Virus record (IMG/VR): IMGVR_UViG_3300045921_000602
Span: 1-23,054 of that record
DNA length: 23,054 nucleotides
Source: a virus
Strand: one strand, 5' to 3'
The position numbers were made by a program, and so were the translations under genes. Below the pieces are notes generated by a model. That model was not told where the DNA came from. It searched no databases and saw only the letters and a program-made list of their open reading frames with translations. Of the stretch, positions 20,512 to 23,054 are shown in pieces; within the stretch, counting starts at the first letter, position 1, and each line of letters begins with the position of its first letter.

Positions 20512-23054
20512 ATGCCAAACCTGTCATCCAGCGCGCAGCGCATTCGTCTCGCAGATGGTGGTCGGTACTGGTATAGAATGTATTTGTCGGTTGTAAATGC
20601 CAACAACAGAACATCTGTACTAGAGGGCACGGTCAGCGCGACGCCATCGGCGTATCCTGTAAAACAATTGAACTATACGCTGACCAGCGGATCAGCGGCG
20701 GATGCGCGCGCCGACTACGAAATCGAAGTTTTCACCAGTGCGGGAGTAAGCAAGGGCCGCTTGCGCGTTGCGGCTGGGGGCGCGACGGCGAGCGTTATTC
20801 AGGTCAACGAGTACGGGAAATCGCGCATTGAGGTAGTTAGCGGGGATAAATTCAAGGTCTATAACGAATGCCGCCTCAGGGACAAACTGGTTGCTGCCAA
20901 CGCCGCGTTTGATCGCGATAGTCGCATTGCATACACAGACCAGAACAATAACATTGCGACAGTGATCAACTGCGGAAATGTCAAAGTGGGCTTTGTCGAT
21001 GATGCGACGGGCACGGCGACGTTTTCGTTCTCGGCGACGGGCATCACGGCGAGCGGCACAAGTAGCATGTCCACGGCTTCGCCAGGCACATTTACATGGG
21101 CGTGGAATTTCATTGATGGGACACCGTCCACTTCTACGTCCGCGACGCCAACGGCTGATTTCCCGGCGGGGTATCGTTTGGTCAGGCTGACGGGCACAGA
21201 TAATGCCAACAGTGCCAGTTACACCAAGTATATGCGCGTGTTCGCACACGAGCGTACGGGGATAAATGCGCCATTGGATGTCGGGAATGTCACGCTGTCG
21301 GGCAATATCGACAGTGGCTGGGAAGCAGAAATTGAATTTCCTTACCCCGTCAGCCGCGATTTGCTGCCAGACGGCGCGGAGATCGTGCTGTGGGTTGAGG
21401 AGTGGTACGGCGATCAGAAAATCAGCTACGGTTCGAACGTCAGCGGACAAAGCAATATCAAGTTTGTCGGTATTGTCGTCAGTGATGAGAGTACAATCGA
21501 TGCCGCCAATCAAAACGCGAAGGTGCTGTCGATACGCGCCGTATCTCCGCTAGCGCTGCTTCAGCGGTTTCTGGGGCTGTCGCAGCCGCTGGAAAACGTA
21601 TCGTCTGCTACAAACTGGTTGACGATGCGCAATTTGACGCTGAACAAAGCAAAGTGGTTTTTGCTTTTGAACAACTCGACCTTTGCCCGGCTGTACGATT
21701 ACGTGGTCAGTACCACTGATTATCCGTATCCTCTGCTGTATATTCAGGAGACGACACCATATACGCAGATTAAGGAACTGGTCGAGGCAGCAGATGGGGT
21801 GTTGACGTGTGATCGACTGGGACGAGTTCTGGACTATGACAATCCTGTGATTATCAGCACGTCCGCCCGTAATGCGCTGACGACGACATTTACGCTGACG
21901 GATGCTGATGTGCGGGCGTACACAGCCCTGCGAGATCACCGAAACACCGTTTCCGAGCTTCTCATCAGTGGTTTTCGAGCTGGCAGCACGGTCGCCAGTG
22001 TCAAACCGCTGTATAGTAAATCTTCTGATGCGCCGGGAGAAGGAGACGCAAAGCAGGAGCAGCAGCGCAAGGTCTTCAGCATTAGCGACACAGCGCAATA
22101 TCTGAACCGCTGCGGATGGCTGTTTGCACTGCTGAACAAAACCCATAATGGTCTCCCCGTGCGCAGCGGGGATATTGCGCTCAACGGCAACTACACAATC
22201 TTTGATTTCCACAATGAATGGCTGACGCTCACGCTGTCTTCAAAATATTCCGCTCGTCAGATGGAATTTAACAGCACGCGCGTGCGTCTCAACGGAATAC
22301 AAGAAAACTATGAGGTCACCGCCGGAACCGCCGAGGTCAACCTGACGTATTTAGAGGAAACGGATGGCAAAGCGGGTGTGATCTACGTGCCACCGATCGT
22401 TAACGATGGCGCTGGACTGCCCGATTTTCCGCCATTTACAACCATCCCGATCATTCCGATCACGTACAACCCACGCCGCGTGGGCGGATACGATGGCATT
22501 GACCGCCTGCCGATAAGGTTGGGTGCGCTGAGCGCGCTCACAGACGGTTTCGCCATCATCAATCTCAATACTGACTTCACGACCTCTGCGACCAATATTA
22601 GCACGGGACTATCTGGCAATGGTATGGATTGGGCGCAAGATCCGTTTGCCTTTGCACGCCAGTTTGTCCTGACCTCGAATGGTCTGTATAAGATCGACAA
22701 CATCGACGCTTTTTCATCGTGGTCGCTGGTGGCTAACAATGCGACCATGTTCGGAAACTCAGCGCGGGTCGGCTATAAGATTCGGATGTCGAGCAACTAT
22801 CGGGGTTATATAGCGATCGCTTGCGGCTTCAATATGATGGCGATCTCGTTCAATTACGGCGCGAGCTGGACACAAGTGCGCGTCGCGGGGGCGTCGGACA
22901 GCTACAATACGGAGACATTAACGATCAGTCCCTCTACGCTGGATTTCGATATTTCGCCGTGGAATTCCAACACCGAAGGACATATGTATGCCACATATCA
23001 TCCGACGACAAATTCATGCCGCGTCCTCAAGTCCACAGACTGGGGGCTGACGTG
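20512..23054 (+). CDS. Tail hub / tip protein with PKD-like and Asp-box parts, runs off the right edge
   Basis: At least 847 residues, open from ATG 20512 to the window end without a stop. The RBS is weak and lies inside the preceding gene. Residues 1-155 are beta-rich. Residues 165-245 resemble a PKD domain: FSFSATG, then TFTWAWNFIDGTPSTSTSAT and YRLVRLTGTDNA. From 265 to about 620 the pattern fits a tail hub (baseplate gp27-like) core: SRDLLPDGAEIVLWVEEW, LLQRFLGLSQPL, KELVEAADGVLTCDRLGRV, VSELLISGFRAG. After about residue 690 an Asp-box region begins: SFNYGASW (779-786) and STDWGLT at the edge both fit S-x-D/N-x-G-x-x-W. Such repeats form beta-propellers that bind or cut glycans. It probably links the tape measure to receptor recognition. 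Confidence 0.8.
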   Translation, partial: MPNLSSSAQRIRLADGGRYWYRMYLSVVNANNRTSVLEGTVSATPSAYPVKQLNYTLTSGSAADARADYEIEVFTSAGVSKGRLRVAAGGATASVIQVNEYGKSRIEVVSGDKFKVYNECRLRDKLVAANAAFDRDSRIAYTDQNNNIATVINCGNVKVGFVDDATGTATFSFSATGITASGTSSMSTASPGTFTWAWNFIDGTPSTSTSATPTADFPAGYRLVRLTGTDNANSASYTKYMRVFAHERTGINAPLDVGNVTLSGNIDSGWEAEIEFPYPVSRDLLPDGAEIVLWVEEWYGDQKISYGSNVSGQSNIKFVGIVVSDESTIDAANQNAKVLSIRAVSPLALLQRFLGLSQPLENVSSATNWLTMRNLTLNKAKWFLLLNNSTFARLYDYVVSTTDYPYPLLYIQETTPYTQIKELVEAADGVLTCDRLGRVLDYDNPVIISTSARNALTTTFTLTDADVRAYTALRDHRNTVSELLISGFRAGSTVASVKPLYSKSSDAPGEGDAKQEQQRKVFSISDTAQYLNRCGWLFALLNKTHNGLPVRSGDIALNGNYTIFDFHNEWLTLTLSSKYSARQMEFNSTRVRLNGIQENYEVTAGTAEVNLTYLEETDGKAGVIYVPPIVNDGAGLPDFPPFTTIPIIPITYNPRRVGGYDGIDRLPIRLGALSALTDGFAIINLNTDFTTSATNISTGLSGNGMDWAQDPFAFARQFVLTSNGLYKIDNIDAFSSWSLVANNATMFGNSARVGYKIRMSSNYRGYIAIACGFNMMAISFNYGASWTQVRVAGASDSYNTETLTISPSTLDFDISPWNSNTEGHMYATYHPTTNSCRVLKSTDWGLT

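Noticed and set aside
20692-21513. 273-aa antisense frame in the tail hub gene
   Set aside because: A shadow frame; the plus-strand frame is open through the whole stretch to the window edge.

Overview
This window is the morphogenesis region of a tailed double-stranded DNA bacteriophage with an HK97-type head, either free or as a prophage. The hallmark late genes appear in the usual order: large terminase, portal, Mu F-like minor head protein, prohead protease fused to major capsid, head-tail connector, tail terminator candidate, major tail protein, frameshifted tail chaperones, tape measure, distal tail candidate and tail hub. The host is bacterial: Shine-Dalgarno sites are strong, promoters look sigma70-like and there is an intrinsic terminator. 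I cannot name the host lineage. The long tape measure with frameshifted chaperones indicates a long non-contractile tail (siphovirus-like), since no sheath gene is visible. No integrase, tRNA, rRNA, CRISPR array or insertion sequence was found.

Layout. Positions 1-308 carry the start of a leftward unit (a 67-aa coiled protein and the start of a second gene). Positions 309-832 are a 524-bp divergent regulatory and repeat region. It has a leftward promoter with a TAGTACT dyad, a 36-bp tandem duplication, a GATGGCGA array, two TTGAC-type dyads, a rightward promoter and a four-copy 10-bp iteron array. Positions 833-2859 hold a short rightward operon: an unknown protein, two helix-turn-helix proteins (one with an AT-hook) and a ClpP-like protease. 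It ends at a strong intrinsic terminator whose U-tract runs into a perfect -10 hexamer. From 2973 to the right edge, 18 or more closely packed genes form one late operon.

The most interesting part is a set of glycan-modifying genes inside the late operon. An FkbM methyltransferase lies just before the protease-capsid gene. Two GT4 glycosyltransferases, a class I methyltransferase and a GT2 glycosyltransferase lie between the capsid gene and the head-tail connector. Their position suggests that the phage glycosylates and methylates its own virion, most simply the capsid or a small protein encoded next to it. Other points of note are the protease-scaffold-capsid polyprotein with a well-placed internal start, a textbook U UUU UUA -1 frameshift site in the tail chaperone gene, a previously uncalled 58-aa gene after the capsid, and a tail hub with a PKD-like domain and Asp-box (BNR) motifs that runs off the right edge.
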